Source of the DNA: Ornithinimicrobium sp. F0845
GTDB taxonomy: Bacteria > Actinomycetota > Actinomycetes > Actinomycetales > Dermatophilaceae
DNA length: 64,000 nucleotides
Reading direction: 5' to 3'
NCBI RefSeq assembly: GCF_023015765.1
Contig: NZ_JALKAL010000006.1
Location: 124,001-188,000, forward strand
Shown: one piece after another, positions 62,262 to 64,000 of the stretch
Numbering within the stretch: position 1 is the first letter of the stretch
How the letters are laid out: every line of letters starts with the position of its first letter
Translations under genes and position numbers: made by a program
Notes under the pieces: model-generated
What the model was told of the DNA's origin: nothing
Database searches by the model: none
What the model saw: the letters and a program-made list of their open reading frames with translations, nothing else

Positions 62262-62334
62262 CCCGACTCCACTTCCCCGGAGCCGGGCGCACCACGAGCA
62301 GGACCATCCCGACTCCTCTTCCCCGGAGCCGGGC
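62262..62334. repeat. 27-bp direct repeat between mraZ and rsmH
   Basis: A 27-bp sequence beginning CCCGACTCC at 62262-62288 recurs with one mismatch at 62308-62334 (46-bp period). It lies in the 343-bp gap between mraZ and rsmH, which otherwise shows only GC-rich sequence and the AAGGAGGAGACG ribosome site of rsmH. Each unit contains CCCCGGAGCCGGG, a partial palindrome. Confidence 0.8.
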
Positions 62335-62515
62335 CGGACCACTCGGACGGCGCGGAGGGGGACCAGGTCCCAGGGCCCGAGGAAGAACAGCACTGGCGCC
62401 GCACGGCGGCTGGGACCACCACCCACCACGACACACCCAAGCACCGACCACCGACAGCCACCCACGAGAGCCAGCACCGGGACACGGAGCAGCACCAGGA
62501 CCGAAGGAGGAGACG

Positions 62516-63568
62516 ATGACACAGCGACCGGCCGCAGCACGGCATACTCCCGTGCTGCGCGATCGCATCGTCGAGCTTCTCGCACCCGCCTTGCAGGACG
62601 AGGGCGCGGTCTATGTGGACGGCACCCTCGGGATGGGGGGCCATGCGGAGGCGATCCTCACGGCCTGCCCAGGGGTCACGGCGGTCGGCATCGACCGGGA
62701 CACCGAGGCGCTCACCCTGGCCGGGGAGCGCCTCGCGACTTTCGGGGACCGGTTCGTCCCGGTGCACGTGGTGTATGACGAGATCACGCGGGCCCTGGCG
62801 CAGCGCGGCATCCGGGAGGCGCAGGCGATCCTGTTCGACCTCGGTGTCTCCTCGCTGCAGCTGGACGAGGCGGAGCGGGGCTTCGCCTACCGGATGGACG
62901 CGCCGCTGGACATGCGGATGGACCAGACGACCGGCCTCACCGCGGCGGACGTCCTGAACTCGTATGACGTGCGCGAGCTGGAGGTGATCCTGCGCGAGTT
63001 CGGCGAGGAGAGGTTCGCGCGCAAGATCGCCAGGGCGGTGGTGACCGAGCGGGAGAGGGAGCCGTTCACCACCTCGGCGCGGCTGGTGCAGCTGCTGCAC
63101 GACGTCGTGCCGGCCGCCTCCCAGCGCTCCGGCGGCCACCCGGCCAAGCGGACCTTCCAGGCGCTGCGGATCGAGGTCAACGCCGAGCTGTCCGTGTGGC
63201 AGGACGCGCTGCCGGCCGCGCTGGACCTGCTGCCGGTGGGCGGGCGGATCGCGGTGCTGTCCTACCACTCCCTGGAGGACCGGATCACCAAGCGCGGGCT
63301 GGCCCTGGGCGCGACCAGCTCCGCGCCGCCGGACCTGCCCTTCGAGCTGCCCGAGCACAAGCCCTGGCTGCGGCTGCTCACCCGGGGTGCCGAGATGGCC
63401 GACCCGGCGGAGACCGCGCTGAACCCGCGGGCCGCCTCGGTGCGGCTGCGTGCCGCCGAGCGGACCCGTGCAAAAGCCCTGCAAAAAAGCGTGAGGGACC
63501 AGCGAAACCCCTACGAAATTGCGGGGGAGACCAGCAAAACCACTACGAAAAAGGGGGAAACCCGATGA
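62516..63568 (+). CDS. rsmH: 16S rRNA (cytosine-1402-N4)-methyltransferase RsmH (MraW)
   Basis: This 350-residue enzyme has [13 protein letters not shown], the SAM site [16 protein letters not shown], the [20 protein letters not shown] motif and [11 protein letters not shown], all standard for RsmH, which methylates C1402 of 16S rRNA. The core ends near residue 325. The last ~25 residues ([20 protein letters not shown] onward) are encoded by repeat locus H and are not a normal RsmH end, so the natural stop has been displaced. The ATG follows AAGGAGGAGACG. It overlaps the ftsL start by 4 bp (ATGA). Confidence 0.96.
   Translation: MTQRPAAARHTPVLRDRIVELLAPALQDEGAVYVDGTLGMGGHAEAILTACPGVTAVGIDRDTEALTLAGERLATFGDRFVPVHVVYDEITRALAQRGIREAQAILFDLGVSSLQLDEAERGFAYRMDAPLDMRMDQTTGLTAADVLNSYDVRELEVILREFGEERFARKIARAVVTEREREPFTTSARLVQLLHDVVPAASQRSGGHPAKRTFQALRIEVNAELSVWQDALPAALDLLPVGGRIAVLSYHSLEDRITKRGLALGATSSAPPDLPFELPEHKPWLRLLTRGAEMADPAETALNPRAASVRLRAAERTRAKALQKSVRDQRNPYEIAGETSKTTTKKGETR
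63474..63562 (+). repeat. 32-bp-period direct repeats, locus H (3 units) inside rsmH 3' end
   Basis: AAAGCCC near 63474, AAACCCC near 63505 and AAACCAC near 63537 mark three units; GACC is at 63497 and 63529, exactly 32 bp apart. The units encode the C-terminal tail of RsmH. The last unit ends AAAAAGGGGG, which becomes the ribosome site of ftsL. Confidence 0.9.
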
Positions 63569-64000
63569 GCCAGATGACCGTGGCCCGTGCCATCGCCCGC
63601 CCCGCCCGTGCGCCGAGGACGGCACCGCCGCCGCGGCAGCGTGCCCGACTGAGGGTCGTCGACGCGGCTCCCACGACGCAGAGCCACACCGGCTTCGTCG
63701 TGCTGTGTATCGCGCTGGTCGTCGCCGGCCTGCTCGGCGCGCTGCTGCTCAACACGGCGCGCGCCGAGAGCTCGTTCACGCTGTCGGACCTGCGCAAGGA
63801 GCAGACCGTGCTGCACGACACCCGGGTCACCCTTGAGGCCGAGCTGTCCGCCAAGCGCTCGCCGGAGACGCTGGCGGTCGAGGCCGAGCGGCTCGGCCTG
63901 GTCCCGTCGCCGTCCACGGCGGTGCTCCGACTGTCGGACAACACGGTCCTCGGCGTGGCGGCGTCGGTCGACGTCGACGACAGCTTTACCGTGGTCACGC
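63565..64000 (+). CDS. ftsL: FtsL-like septum-formation protein, 5' part
   Basis: The gene starts at ATG 63565, overlapping the rsmH stop (ATGA), and runs off the window. The visible ~145 residues start [20 protein letters not shown] (basic, cytosolic), then one membrane helix ([20 protein letters not shown]) and a coiled-coil-like stretch ([20 protein letters not shown]), then [21 protein letters not shown]. That is the shape of FtsL. Position between rsmH and, expected next, a PBP gene fits the dcw order. The ribosome site GGGGG is provided by repeat locus H. Confidence 0.85.
   Translation, partial: MSQMTVARAIARPARAPRTAPPPRQRARLRVVDAAPTTQSHTGFVVLCIALVVAGLLGALLLNTARAESSFTLSDLRKEQTVLHDTRVTLEAELSAKRSPETLAVEAERLGLVPSPSTAVLRLSDNTVLGVAASVDVDDSFTVVT

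Overview
This 64 kb window is GC-rich (about 70%) actinobacterial chromosome. It carries the start of a division and cell-wall (mra/dcw) cluster (mraZ, rsmH, ftsL), a principal sigma factor with a lysine/alanine-rich N-terminal extension, actinobacterial DUF58/MoxR/transglutaminase genes, a SARP-type regulator and a 'putative leader peptide' ahead of a sulfur operon. Gene style and context fit Micrococcales, probably the Intrasporangiaceae/Ornithinimicrobiaceae neighbourhood; that placement is inference. I see no rRNA, tRNA, prophage, intact insertion sequence or CRISPR array. Most long reading frames antisense to real genes are GC-driven shadows.

Layout. 1-8973: end of a zinc-type dehydrogenase, a TetR/DoxX pair with two identical palindromic operators, a large RecB-like nuclease/helicase, SpoOM-like, DUF445, metallo-beta-lactamase-fold and DedA genes. 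9.1-10.0 kb: decayed sequence (arginase-family remnant, a second frameshifted ORF) and an inverted repeat. 10.3-15.8 kb: a lipoprotein, then a dimethyl-sulfone-type sulfur operon (leader peptide, flavin reductase, SfnG-like monooxygenase, OsmC) and a secreted M1 peptidase. 15.9-20.9 kb: methyltransferase divergent from a SARP/BTAD regulator, then an unusual alpha/beta hydrolase. 20.9-25.8 kb: two PIN-toxin/antitoxin pairs flanking a 1007-residue secreted M14 carboxypeptidase with cell-wall-binding repeats. 25.9-29.9 kb: hrpA. 30-32.8 kb: DsbA-like, VKOR and CopC genes. 33-37.7 kb: VOC, GNAT, an ECF sigma with a membrane partner, SDR, lipoprotein and YkvA genes. 37.9-38.1 kb: LuxR-type pseudogene. 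38.3-47.7 kb: small ORF, drug efflux, S9 peptidase, PAC2, a YGQQ-rich membrane protein, EcsC, DUF4192 and Usp. 47.7-53.7 kb: ECF42 sigma with two YCII/DGPF proteins, a REC-flavoprotein/histidine-kinase pair, hemerythrin. 53.8-64 kb: sigA, a CWB2 protein, the transglutaminase/DUF58/MoxR operon (minus strand) and mraZ-rsmH-ftsL.

The most striking unexplained structure is a dispersed family of AT-richer direct repeats found at eight places. The spacing between units is 32 bp at every locus except one 31-bp step and a poorly aligned edge unit at the first. Copies sit at gene edges, and several supply the stop codon or C-terminal residues of the adjacent gene (hrpA, the dsbA-like gene, the ykvA-like gene, the S9 peptidase, rsmH). 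A second family is a long inverted repeat (two copies). A third signal is the octamer GCAGTATG/CATACTGC, counted 14 times by eye where base composition predicts about one, and at several sites using the rare Ile codon ATA. Regulatory sites readable in the sequence include MraZ boxes on a 10-bp period over the mra promoter, a SigR/SigH-type promoter before sigA, a SARP-like direct repeat, and the two TetR-type operators.
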